Virus record (IMG/VR): IMGVR_UViG_3300007516_002694 | Span: 1-23,733 of that record | Direction: 5' to 3' (one strand) | DNA length: 23,733 nucleotides | From: a virus | Part shown: positions 6,545 through 13,554 of the stretch, piece after piece | Position numbering within the stretch: the first letter of the stretch is position 1 | Layout of the letters: each line of letters begins with the position of its first letter | The notes under the pieces: generated by a model | Databases searched by the model: none | What the model was told of the DNA's origin: nothing | Seen by the model: only the letters and a program-made list of their open reading frames with translations | Program-made: the position numbers and the translations under genes

Positions 6545-8869
6545 ATGCAATCGCAGGAACCAATGGCCCCGGAGGGTGTAGATCTGTACGACTTTGAGGA
6601 TCACTCCACGCATAGGAACTTGATATTCAATGACGCCAAGGATTCTTTACTATCTCAATTCCCACAGTCCCACAATGGTGTGCGTCTGGAATTGCATGAT
6701 GTAGATTATGCTGATCCCGATAATGTTTCTTTGTCTGATCAAAAGAAAGCTATTCTTGGTAACAAATTTTTAGCCCGCAGGTTAAGAGGAACGGTAAAAC
6801 TATTCGACGAAGAGACAAACGAGCTACTCGACGAGAAAGCGCAGACTCTAATGCGTGTGCCTTATCTGACGCAACGCGGGACATACGTGCACGGCGGTAA
6901 CGATTATGTGTCCATAGCCCAAAGCAGGTTGCTGCCTGGTATGTACACACGACTACAGAAGAGCGGTGAACTAGAGACACAAGTGAACGTCAGATCTGGT
7001 ACTGGTACAGCTTTTCGTGTTGGTCTCGAGCCTAAGACTTCCCAATACAAGATGCGTATTCAATCTGCTAATCTTCATCTGTATTCCCTACTACATGATT
7101 TGGGAACTACAGATGAAGAGCTTGAACGATTGTGGGGTAAAGGCGTACTAGATCTTAATAAGGCCAAATATGATCGTCGTGTTCTAGACAAGGCCTATCA
7201 GCGTCTAGTCAGTAGATGGGACCAGCAGGAGGATGTCACAGATGCGGATAAGGCCGTAGCAATTAAAGATGCTCTCGAGAGATCACAGGCTAATACCAGA
7301 GTCCTGCGTCGCAACGTACCCAATATGTTTGACAGGACTAAGGCGGCTGAGTGGGTGCATCAGGAGGAAGAACTTGACGCACCGGATGATCTAGATTTCA
7401 AACCAGATCTGCGACCTGAGGACATGCGGGACGAGATGAACAGAGTTTATGGGGGAGTTGGAGCTCGACTAGCTTCCATGCAGAAATGGCCTCAGAAATG
7501 GATACACCCCCAAGACCCCAATGGGTGGATGCAATGGTACGAGCAGTATCACCATGGTCGGCGCACTGCCGACGACTCTCGACAGATCAATCGCTGGAAA
7601 GGAATTAAGGCGAGACACCAGAAACAATTTGTAACTAATCCCACACCTAGAAGAGCGTACACTCTACGCAACTGGGCTATAGATCCTTTGGCCAATCTCC
7701 CGGAGGAGGAGCGTGAGAGCTTCAGAGCGCAGATGGATGCCTATAAGGAGGATAGAGACAATAGATTTCAGGTTAAGGCTGCTGTATTGTCCGAGCCTGA
7801 TCTGGCCGCAATTGCTACATTTTTAAATCGAGAGCACAGTGCGGGTTTGGATACAGATTCTAATGTGCGGGAACTGGAATCTCGTATAATGGAGTTCGTC
7901 ACTTATACGCAGGGTATAAATCCAGCAGTGTTACAGGCTGGTATAGACGGGCTGGCCAAAGTACAGAAGCAAGCCAGCGAAGCAGTCTTACACACAGTAA
8001 TGCCAGGTCACTTCATTAAGCTGGCGCGACAAGGAGCTGGTGTGTTGTTTAAGATGCCTAACGGTAAGTATCTACTACAAGAGAATCAACCGGACGACGT
8101 AGACCCGGGGGAAGAGGATACCTTAGGTAAGCTAAGACCAGCTGGGGGAGGTAAACATACCAGTGATAGAAATCTTAAGGCAACCATACTTAGGGAGATG
8201 GAGGAAGAGTTTGGTATATCGCAGGGTACGGCGGGATCCGATGTAACACTTCTTGGGTACATATCCAAAGGTAAGTTCAAGGACTGCGCCATGTTTGAAT
8301 ACTACGGACACGGTCTTAAGCCTGGTTGGTATCAGGCGTCTAATAGCTCTAACGAGAAGATAAAGTTAGTAGAGGCAGAATTGGACGATACCAGATATAT
8401 AGGTCCTAAGTTACAGTCCCTACGTCGCTACCAAAAGAACTACAGACCGTCGTCTCGTGGTAAGAGATTCGAGCCTTGGGTAGGAGTTGATTTGGACGGA
8501 ACTCTTGCGAATTATGACGGACCATGGGACCCTAATCAAATAGGAGATCCTGTACCAACTATGTTGTCCAGGGTTAAGAAGATGATAAAAGACGGTGAGA
8601 CTGTGAAGATATTCACGGCTAGAGCATCTAAGCCAAGTAGCATACCACGTATTCAAAGCTGGCTGGAGATGCATGGACTACCTCGTCTGGAGGTAACAAA
8701 CGTCAAGGATCCAGGTATGAAAGTTTTGTACGACGACAGGGCCGTACAAGTCGAACGTAATAAAGGTACTATTGTTAAGGGGGCATCGGACATGGGCGGT
8801 CAGTCTGGTGTACGCATAGATCCTAAGTATTTGGATTTGGGTAATGAGACAGAACAACATAAGTTATGA
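6545..8869 (+). CDS. RNA polymerase beta-lobe-like / Nudix / HAD fusion protein
   Basis: A 774-aa multidomain protein. Residues about 15-260 match the N-terminal lobe/protrusion of RpoB. The clearest block is VPYLTQRGTYVHGGNDYVSI followed by AQSRLLPGMYTR, matching the bacterial pattern P-L-x-T-x-x-G-T-F-x-x-N-G-x-E-R-V-x-x-x-Q, then x-R-S-P-G-V. FRVGLEPKT and LLHDLGTTDEEL follow in RpoB order. Residues about 315-410 hold a W/QWY-rich domain (WMQWYEQYHHGRR, DDSRQINRW). A Nudix domain follows at about 486-625, with box GGGKHTSDR and REMEEEFGI; the first Glu of the consensus is Arg, but the metal-binding REUxEE core is intact. A HAD phosphatase domain lies at about 643-755: DLDGT, KIFTAR and YDDRA. 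Start ATG 6545 is preferred over TTG 6533. It overlaps the next gene by 4 nt. Whether it is a polymerase part, a processed polyprotein or a relic is open. Confidence 0.8.
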   Translation: MQSQEPMAPEGVDLYDFEDHSTHRNLIFNDAKDSLLSQFPQSHNGVRLELHDVDYADPDNVSLSDQKKAILGNKFLARRLRGTVKLFDEETNELLDEKAQTLMRVPYLTQRGTYVHGGNDYVSIAQSRLLPGMYTRLQKSGELETQVNVRSGTGTAFRVGLEPKTSQYKMRIQSANLHLYSLLHDLGTTDEELERLWGKGVLDLNKAKYDRRVLDKAYQRLVSRWDQQEDVTDADKAVAIKDALERSQANTRVLRRNVPNMFDRTKAAEWVHQEEELDAPDDLDFKPDLRPEDMRDEMNRVYGGVGARLASMQKWPQKWIHPQDPNGWMQWYEQYHHGRRTADDSRQINRWKGIKARHQKQFVTNPTPRRAYTLRNWAIDPLANLPEEERESFRAQMDAYKEDRDNRFQVKAAVLSEPDLAAIATFLNREHSAGLDTDSNVRELESRIMEFVTYTQGINPAVLQAGIDGLAKVQKQASEAVLHTVMPGHFIKLARQGAGVLFKMPNGKYLLQENQPDDVDPGEEDTLGKLRPAGGGKHTSDRNLKATILREMEEEFGISQGTAGSDVTLLGYISKGKFKDCAMFEYYGHGLKPGWYQASNSSNEKIKLVEAELDDTRYIGPKLQSLRRYQKNYRPSSRGKRFEPWVGVDLDGTLANYDGPWDPNQIGDPVPTMLSRVKKMIKDGETVKIFTARASKPSSIPRIQSWLEMHGLPRLEVTNVKDPGMKVLYDDRAVQVERNKGTIVKGASDMGGQSGVRIDPKYLDLGNETEQHKL

Positions 8870-9198
8870 CCACACCGTCACTAAATAAACTATCACACTT
8901 GCAGAAGGTCGTAGCAGCTCTATACGGCGCATCCAGAGCATCCAACCAAGGTCTAAAGGATAGCGCGGACAGCTTGATCAGAAGATCAGGCTTCTTTGGA
9001 GGGGCCAGTTACCCTAGGGCTATTAAGCTGTTCCGTGAAAATGAACCAATGGCTAATACTCTCCTTGGGGGACCTAAGGGCGTAGACTGGAAGGGAGCAC
9101 AGAGTCAACTTAAAGCTCTAATACAACCTAAGGCAACCCAGGTTAAACCTATTGAGCAAGGCTTACTGGACTTAGGCCCGAAGAATACTATAGTATAG
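8866..9198 (+). CDS. Hypothetical protein, 110 aa, between beta-like genes
   Basis: I do not recognise this protein. It begins at an ATGA overlap with the beta-lobe fusion gene and ends 4 nt before the beta-fork gene, so all three are almost certainly co-transcribed and translationally coupled. It is small and basic: an N-terminal helix (LSHLQKVVAALYGASRASNQ), a Gly-rich turn (RRSGFFGGASYPRA) and a C-terminal proline-containing tail. It shows no resemblance to a known polymerase segment that I can see. Its position makes it a candidate accessory factor or a remnant of the insertion that split the beta-like gene. Confidence 0.7.
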   Translation: MTTPSLNKLSHLQKVVAALYGASRASNQGLKDSADSLIRRSGFFGGASYPRAIKLFRENEPMANTLLGGPKGVDWKGAQSQLKALIQPKATQVKPIEQGLLDLGPKNTIV

Positions 9199-9202
9199 TG
9201 AA

Positions 9203-10930
9203 ATGAGTAGGGAGAATATTAGGCGCATGATGGCCAAGGTTGATAAGGCCTTTCGTCAAAAGGAAGCTAGCTCGTTTGGTTCACACAGCCGGGAGGTTCA
9301 GGATGATGGGGAGGAATACTCACAAGTCGGTGTCGGCGGTATACTAGCAGCTACGGAGAATTTGCTTGCTGTGAACAGAGGACTGAAGCCGCCCGATGAA
9401 CGGGACTCGGCCCAGTATAAGAAGACTTTTAGGACGCACCAGCTGCTGGCAGATAGAATACGTTTGGATGCCGGTAAGCTTCGGAAGTCGCTACTGCATA
9501 GGGTGGCTAAACAGCGTAATCTTAAGAGCTTACATAGTTTTTACTTCGATCCTTACGTGGAGGGTCAAATTCTGGGTAATGCACTTAGTGCTCCTCTGGA
9601 GGAGATTAACCCTATGCAGCTGGTGGAGCAGAGCAGACGCACCACTCTAATGGGACCTGGTGGACTAGGAAGCGATCAGGCTATAACCGAAGCTACGCAA
9701 TGTCATTCCGAGGACACCAGCGTTTATACTAAGGAGGGCTGGAAGCTATGGCCTGATGTCACAACTGAAGATTTACTGGCCTGCCGTGTTAACGGAGTTT
9801 TGGAATTTCACAGAGCGGAGTCTCTACATAAGTCCTTCTATAGAGGACCTATGTATGGCGTAAAGTCTATTTCAGTTAACTTTCTTTTATCACCCGACCA
9901 TAGGTTGTTCACATCTTCCAGCGCTAGAACAGAGAATTGGCATTGGGAGACGGCAGAGTATCACCACGGTAAATACCGTTTTTACATCGCGACGGCCGAG
10001 CCCTACGCAGGCACTGATGGTTCGGAAACATTCACTTTACCCCAAGTAGAGAGACACCCCAATGGTCGAGGGCTCAAGGACATCCCCCCCATAGAAATGG
10101 GTGATTGGTGCGAGTTCATGGGCTGGTATCTATCTGAAGGTAGCTGTTATAATGGTGTTAAGGACAACAAATACTCTGTCACGCTCAGCCAATGCGAGAT
10201 TGCCAACCCTGATAAAGTAAGCACTATTAGGGATCTATGCCGCAGACTACCTTTTCACTTCAATAGGAAGGGTGTTAACTTTCGTACTAAATCCAAGGTG
10301 CTATTCAGTTATGTTGAGCAGTTTGGTAAGGCCCTAGATAAGTTCCTACCCGACTTTCTGTTTGAAGTCCGTCCTGAATTCAGACGAAGGTTTTTAAAAT
10401 CTTTTCTGGCTGGCGACGGTAGTAGTCAAAACGGTCGTAGCAAGCTGTATTCATCTTCAAGCCGAAGAATGGTGGATGGTATAGAGCGTCTCTTGATAAG
10501 TTGCGGTGCCTCAACCTCCCTTCGTAAACCATTTAAGGTCTATAACCGCAAAGGGGAACACAGTTCCTGGATACACGCGGTTCGTGAATCTTGCGTGACG
10601 GTGAAAGAGACCAAACCACAAAACCACTTCAAGGAACATTATGAAGGCCACATATACTGCGCCACCGTGCCCGGTGGGATGCTACTCACACGACGCGCTG
10701 GTATGGGTTTTTGGAGTGGTAACTCTCTTCATCCGAGTACTTTCGGATTCCTGTCCGTTTTGGAGGGACCGGAATCGAACCGCATTGGTGTAGATACAAG
10801 AGTAGCATGGGGAGCTAAACTTGGAAGTGATGGTCGCATGTACCAGAAGTTTAAAGACCGCAGAACTGGCAGATATAAATGGATGAGTCCACAGTCCTTG
10901 GATGGCCTTACTATAAAGCTGCCTGATTGA
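9203..10930 (+). CDS. RNA polymerase beta fork-like protein with intein
   Basis: Once the intein (residues 167-507) is removed, a 234-aa protein remains that follows the RpoB fork/rifampicin-pocket region. PPDERDSAQYKK corresponds to the bacterial D-D-I-D-H-L-G-N-R-R segment. APLEEINPMQLVEQSRR then TTLMGPGGLG matches N-P-L-x-E-x-T-H-K-R-R then S-A-L-G-P-G-G-L. SLHPSTFGFLSVLEGPESNR then IGVD matches V-H-P-x-H-Y-G-R-x-C-P-x-E-T-P-E-G-P-N-I-G-L. It takes up roughly where the beta-like part of the gene at 6545 stops. The C-terminal beta region carrying the active-site lysines is absent. Start ATG lies 4 nt after the preceding stop with no Shine-Dalgarno. The gene ends before a new promoter, so the rest of beta must be elsewhere or lost. 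Confidence 0.82.
   Translation: MSRENIRRMMAKVDKAFRQKEASSFGSHSREVQDDGEEYSQVGVGGILAATENLLAVNRGLKPPDERDSAQYKKTFRTHQLLADRIRLDAGKLRKSLLHRVAKQRNLKSLHSFYFDPYVEGQILGNALSAPLEEINPMQLVEQSRRTTLMGPGGLGSDQAITEATQCHSEDTSVYTKEGWKLWPDVTTEDLLACRVNGVLEFHRAESLHKSFYRGPMYGVKSISVNFLLSPDHRLFTSSSARTENWHWETAEYHHGKYRFYIATAEPYAGTDGSETFTLPQVERHPNGRGLKDIPPIEMGDWCEFMGWYLSEGSCYNGVKDNKYSVTLSQCEIANPDKVSTIRDLCRRLPFHFNRKGVNFRTKSKVLFSYVEQFGKALDKFLPDFLFEVRPEFRRRFLKSFLAGDGSSQNGRSKLYSSSSRRMVDGIERLLISCGASTSLRKPFKVYNRKGEHSSWIHAVRESCVTVKETKPQNHFKEHYEGHIYCATVPGGMLLTRRAGMGFWSGNSLHPSTFGFLSVLEGPESNRIGVDTRVAWGAKLGSDGRMYQKFKDRRTGRYKWMSPQSLDGLTIKLPD
9701..10723 (+). other. LAGLIDADG intein in beta-fork-like gene (341 aa)
   Basis: A protein-splicing element begins at Cys (CHSEDTSVYTKEGWK) and ends at Asn (GFWSGN) before an extein Ser. 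Splicing motifs are visible: block A at the Cys, block B with SPDHRLF (the H of the TxxH motif, with Ser for Thr), and block F HIYCATVPGGMLL followed by the terminal SGN. The penultimate residue is Gly instead of the usual His. Two dodecapeptides mark a homing endonuclease: EFMGWYLSEGS (about residue 303) and FLKSFLAGDGSS (about residue 396). It is inserted immediately before the conserved His-Pro-Ser of the beta fork, a typical intein choice of an invariant site. Boundaries come from the two exteins joining into a continuous RpoB-like sequence. Confidence 0.88.
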
Positions 10931-10980
10931 TATTGACCAATACTTATCACGATGGCATTCTATACACATCCTGAGCAACA

Positions 10981-11009
10981 TTGACGCTTGACGAAACATG
11001 CTCTAAGAT
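10981..11009 (+). promoter_or_regulatory. Sigma70-like promoter
   Basis: TTGACG (10981-10986), a 17-nt spacer and TAAGAT (11004-11009) form a good -35/-10 pair. The expected transcript start near 11016 leaves a short A/C-rich leader before ATG 11045. It lies in the 114-nt gap after the beta-fork gene, directly ahead of a gene with features of an abundant structural protein. If used, it means host sigma70-type polymerase reads this gene. Confidence 0.55.
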
Positions 11010-11044
11010 CACAAAATACAATCACACAACCAACTATATTGACC

Positions 11045-11827
11045 ATGAATATCAAAAACGTATCCGGTATTGAGAACTACTTTGCGGCCGGTAAACGCGG
11101 TGTAAGACTCGCCAACAACGCAACAGCCACAGTCGAAGATACCCCGGAGGCCATGAAAGATGTGTTGGCCGCTGTGTATAATGGCTTGCTGGAGATTGTA
11201 GAAACCCCCAATACCGCGGCACTTATGGGTGTGACTGATCGCCCAGTGGGTGTTCTGATTACTGTAGCCAATGATGTAGCCGAAGGAGCATACAGCATCA
11301 TCGAGGGTGTTACATTCGAGTATGTTAACACAGCGGGCGCTAGTGTAGAAGCAGGCGCTGTTGAGGTTGTTACAGACGACGACGATGCAGCTGCTGCTTC
11401 TGCTGCTCTAAAAGCAGCCATCAATGCAAATGCTACGTTGGCTGATTTGAAGATCAGAGCAATCAATGTTATTAACACCAGCGCTGTTGAAATCTACCGT
11501 ACTGATGGGGATTTGGCTACAGCCATTACGGTTGATGTTACCAACAGTACTGACACCGAGACTGCTATCGCAGGTATTGACAACACGGCCAAAAGCTTCG
11601 TTGTAGTATCTCAAGCTGGAGCAGCCACTGCTTTCACAGTTCACACCGGCCTCAAGTCTATCGACTTCTTCACCTTCTACAGCACTGTCACGGCGACAGG
11701 GGCAACGGCACCCTATGACGGTACCGCTACTCCAGAAGGAGGAAGTATTGATTTTGATAACGGAGGATCATCGGATATTGTAGGGACCGACCTCGTGTAC
11801 GTATTGGCCTACGGTACCAGAGTTTAA
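11045..11827 (+). CDS. Probable abundant virion structural protein, 260 aa
   Basis: The sequence is rich in Ala, Thr, Val, Gly and Asp, free of Cys and poor in Lys/Arg. It has alternating strand-forming stretches (VGVLITVANDVAEGAYSI, ATAITVDVTNSTDTETAIAG), as in capsid decoration, head-fibre or tail-tube proteins. A helical N-terminal segment (EAMKDVLAAVYNGLLEIVE) precedes the beta-rich body. Codons are enriched in C-ending and other apparently preferred forms, and a good promoter lies just upstream, both consistent with high expression. An in-frame TTG at 10988 would extend it, but this lies inside the promoter, so ATG 11045 is chosen. No specific family is recognised; major capsid, decoration and tail protein remain possible. 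Confidence 0.72.
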   Translation: MNIKNVSGIENYFAAGKRGVRLANNATATVEDTPEAMKDVLAAVYNGLLEIVETPNTAALMGVTDRPVGVLITVANDVAEGAYSIIEGVTFEYVNTAGASVEAGAVEVVTDDDDAAAASAALKAAINANATLADLKIRAINVINTSAVEIYRTDGDLATAITVDVTNSTDTETAIAGIDNTAKSFVVVSQAGAATAFTVHTGLKSIDFFTFYSTVTATGATAPYDGTATPEGGSIDFDNGGSSDIVGTDLVYVLAYGTRV

Positions 11828-11888
11828 CATCAACATCAAAGCGTTTGCTCTCCATCCACAAAACAAATCATTACGGCAGGAAGTGCCG

Positions 11889-11920
11889 GAATCCCCGTCC
11901 TTTAGGTCGGGGAGCTTCAA
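11889..11920 (+). other. IS200/IS605 right-end-like hairpin (degenerate)
   Basis: The stem ccccgtcc (11893-11900) / ggtcgggg (11905-11912) with loop ttta has one T-T mismatch. It sits in the context gaat...agcttcaa, the layout of IS200/IS605 right ends and the 3' part of TnpB-associated guide RNAs. A second small hairpin, cggca/tgccg, lies just upstream (11874-11888). No tnpA or tnpB is nearby. It could instead end or stabilise the mRNA of the structural gene before it. A related motif in the opposite orientation is at 17288-17322. Confidence 0.45.
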
Positions 11921-11935
11921 TCCAACTAAACAACT

Positions 11936-12145
11936 ATGAATACATCGAACGAAATGAGTGAGGAACAATTGACCAAAGCAGCAGAAGCTTGTGAGAACGC
12001 CTACGATAAAGGTTTTCTCGCTCACTGTAAGGCAGCGGGCTTCTCAGATACATCGACTCTTAACAGACACAAGCTGGCTGTAAGGCAGCGTGAACATAGA
12101 GCGACCAAGCAGGCTAATATGAGATCGGCTATTCTTGGATACTAA
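11936..12145 (+). CDS. Small basic hypothetical protein, 69 aa
   Basis: I do not recognise this protein. ATG follows an A/C-rich leader (ccaactaaacaact) with no Shine-Dalgarno. It is helical throughout (SEEQLTKAAEACENAYDKGF) with a basic C-terminal half (RHKLAVRQREHRATKQ), which may bind nucleic acid or an acidic partner. It lies between the abundant structural gene and an intrinsic terminator, so it is the last gene of that transcript. Confidence 0.65.
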   Translation: MNTSNEMSEEQLTKAAEACENAYDKGFLAHCKAAGFSDTSTLNRHKLAVRQREHRATKQANMRSAILGY

Positions 12146-12160
12146 TACTAAATTCACAAC

Positions 12161-12208
12161 ACACCCAATACCCGGTTGACTTTGCCTGGTGTTGGGTGTT
12201 TTCTTTTT
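12161..12208 (+). terminator. Rho-independent terminator
   Basis: The arms 12161-12175 (acacccaatacccgg) and 12185-12199 (cctggtgttgggtgt) pair with one G-U and one mismatch. They are followed by a T-rich run, ttttcttttt. It ends the 11045-12145 unit. The next ATG is only 2 nt beyond the T-run, so the downstream gene needs read-through or a promoter inside the upstream gene. Confidence 0.82.
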
Positions 12209-12210
12209 AA

Positions 12211-12900
12211 ATGCCTTCGATGTTTGATCTGGTTGAACCGATAAGGAAAAAACACAGAGTAACGAAAGCACTAATGTGCAGGGAGCTTGGTATCAATTAT
12301 GACTACTACTGCTCTCAGTCCAAGAATAGGAAGCATGTAAAAAGAGAGGAAGACTTTCGTAAAAGACTTCGAAAGTTGGATTACAAACTCTCTAAAGTAA
12401 CACCCACTGACGCTAGAGCCTTTTGGAGAAGATTCTTAACATCCAGCTCTATGATGGAGCTGGCACGTATGGCTACTCGTGCGGCCGTTGACAGTATAGG
12501 AACAATGAATCTGGTTTTGGTGGGCATTACTAAACTTCATGCAGCTGTGGTGGAGGGAATGCCTGATAAGACTGTTTATAAGCAGAAGATGGTATCAAAT
12601 ATGAATCCTTTGGACGGGGCCAGACTCACTTTTTTTGTTACCGGAAGTCCATTGCTGTATTACTTCGTAGAACTAAAGCACATTCGGCAGCGCATTCTAT
12701 TTAGATTCGGCAGAGGATTCAGGGATGGGGACGAGTTGGACCTTATAGGGGAGGGTCCTATATCCGTAGACACTCCGGCTTTCGTCATAAGCTACCTATC
12801 CAAAATCATAAAAGACTCAGTAAAGATTAGGAGCAACAGAGGCTATCAGAGATTCGTAGATAGCACTATAGAACGTAAAATAAAAGAGTTCGAAAAATGA
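12211..12900 (+). CDS. Hypothetical protein with helix-turn-helix-like N-terminus
   Basis: A 229-aa protein whose first 60 residues are basic and contain a possible helix-turn-helix (VTKALMCRELGINYDYYCSQ), followed by a long Lys/Arg-rich segment. The rest is helical with hydrophobic stretches (MNLVLVGITKLHAAVVEG), but no clear transmembrane helix. The C-terminus is a charged helix ending EFEK. The start follows the terminator T-run directly; another Met four codons in is also possible. It overlaps the next gene by 4 nt (ATGA). Its position upstream of the portal suggests a head-assembly role, but the DNA-binding-like N-terminus would also fit a regulator or small packaging component. Confidence 0.6.
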   Translation: MPSMFDLVEPIRKKHRVTKALMCRELGINYDYYCSQSKNRKHVKREEDFRKRLRKLDYKLSKVTPTDARAFWRRFLTSSSMMELARMATRAAVDSIGTMNLVLVGITKLHAAVVEGMPDKTVYKQKMVSNMNPLDGARLTFFVTGSPLLYYFVELKHIRQRILFRFGRGFRDGDELDLIGEGPISVDTPAFVISYLSKIIKDSVKIRSNRGYQRFVDSTIERKIKEFEK

Positions 12901-13385
12901 GTGAATTACCCGCACAAGACATGAATGATCCTTATGCGCCAGCCACAGTGGCGTATAAGCGTAAGATGCAATACGATTTCCTGGAGTCAGGTGAAGAACC
13001 GCACTCACAACAAGATTCTACAGAATGGGACGTTCCTATTCCCCTAGATAACAGCGTGTCCGCTCCTACTCACTTAAACCATACACTGGTGGAACCTACA
13101 TTGTATAAGTCAGCAGCACCGCCGCACACAGCCCCAGCTCTAAAGGAGATTGAGGTTAAAATAAGCGGCTGTAGGCTTAAGTTGCCAGTTGTTGACGTGT
13201 CCATAAACTCCAGGGGTATAGCAATCATGCTTCCCCCGGGTCGAGTATTTGAGCTGGATTTTGAGGCCGAGTTGGTGATTACATTCAGAGGTAAGTCTTA
13301 CAACGTTATATCCTTTGACCAATTTTACCCTTTTATAGGCTTGGATTGTAGTTTTGTAGCATTTATGTTTGTATCCAATGATTAA
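12897..13385 (+). CDS. Hypothetical protein with C-terminal beta-barrel-like domain
   Basis: I do not recognise this 162-aa protein. The first 85 residues are polar, Pro/Ser-rich and probably disordered (EWDVPIPLDNSVSAPTHLNH). From about residue 86 a compact beta-rich domain runs to the end (KEIEVKISGCRLKLPVVDVS, IAIMLPPGRVFELDFEAELV), resembling a small PilZ- or SH3-like barrel in pattern only. It is coupled to the previous gene by ATGA and overlaps the next by 8 nt. A head or neck accessory protein is plausible from location. Confidence 0.62.
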   Translation: MSELPAQDMNDPYAPATVAYKRKMQYDFLESGEEPHSQQDSTEWDVPIPLDNSVSAPTHLNHTLVEPTLYKSAAPPHTAPALKEIEVKISGCRLKLPVVDVSINSRGIAIMLPPGRVFELDFEAELVITFRGKSYNVISFDQFYPFIGLDCSFVAFMFVSND

Positions 13386-13554
13386 GCACGGAGCAGTTGT
13401 AGCCGGAGAGACGCCTTCCGAGGTGAGCGGTAAAACATCAGAGATTATTAAGAGCGGTACCGCCGTACTGCGGGACGAGGAGCCTAGCCAGTATAAGATA
13501 GAGAATATAAAAATAGTAGACGTCGCCATCGACGACTCCAATAAACCACAATAA
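13378..13554 (+). CDS. Small hypothetical protein, 58 aa
   Basis: I do not recognise this protein. The ATG at 13378 overlaps the previous stop, and its own TAA shares one base with the portal start, so translation is probably coupled. It is hydrophilic and Ser/Thr/Glu-rich with one basic patch. A TTG three codons upstream is in frame but less likely. Its position directly before the portal gene and its size are compatible with a small connector accessory protein. Confidence 0.6.
   Translation: MIKHGAVVAGETPSEVSGKTSEIIKSGTAVLRDEEPSQYKIENIKIVDVAIDDSNKPQ

Noticed and set aside
10988-11044. Extended start (TTG) of the structural gene
   Set aside because: It lies inside the likely promoter; ATG 11045 gives a normal leader.
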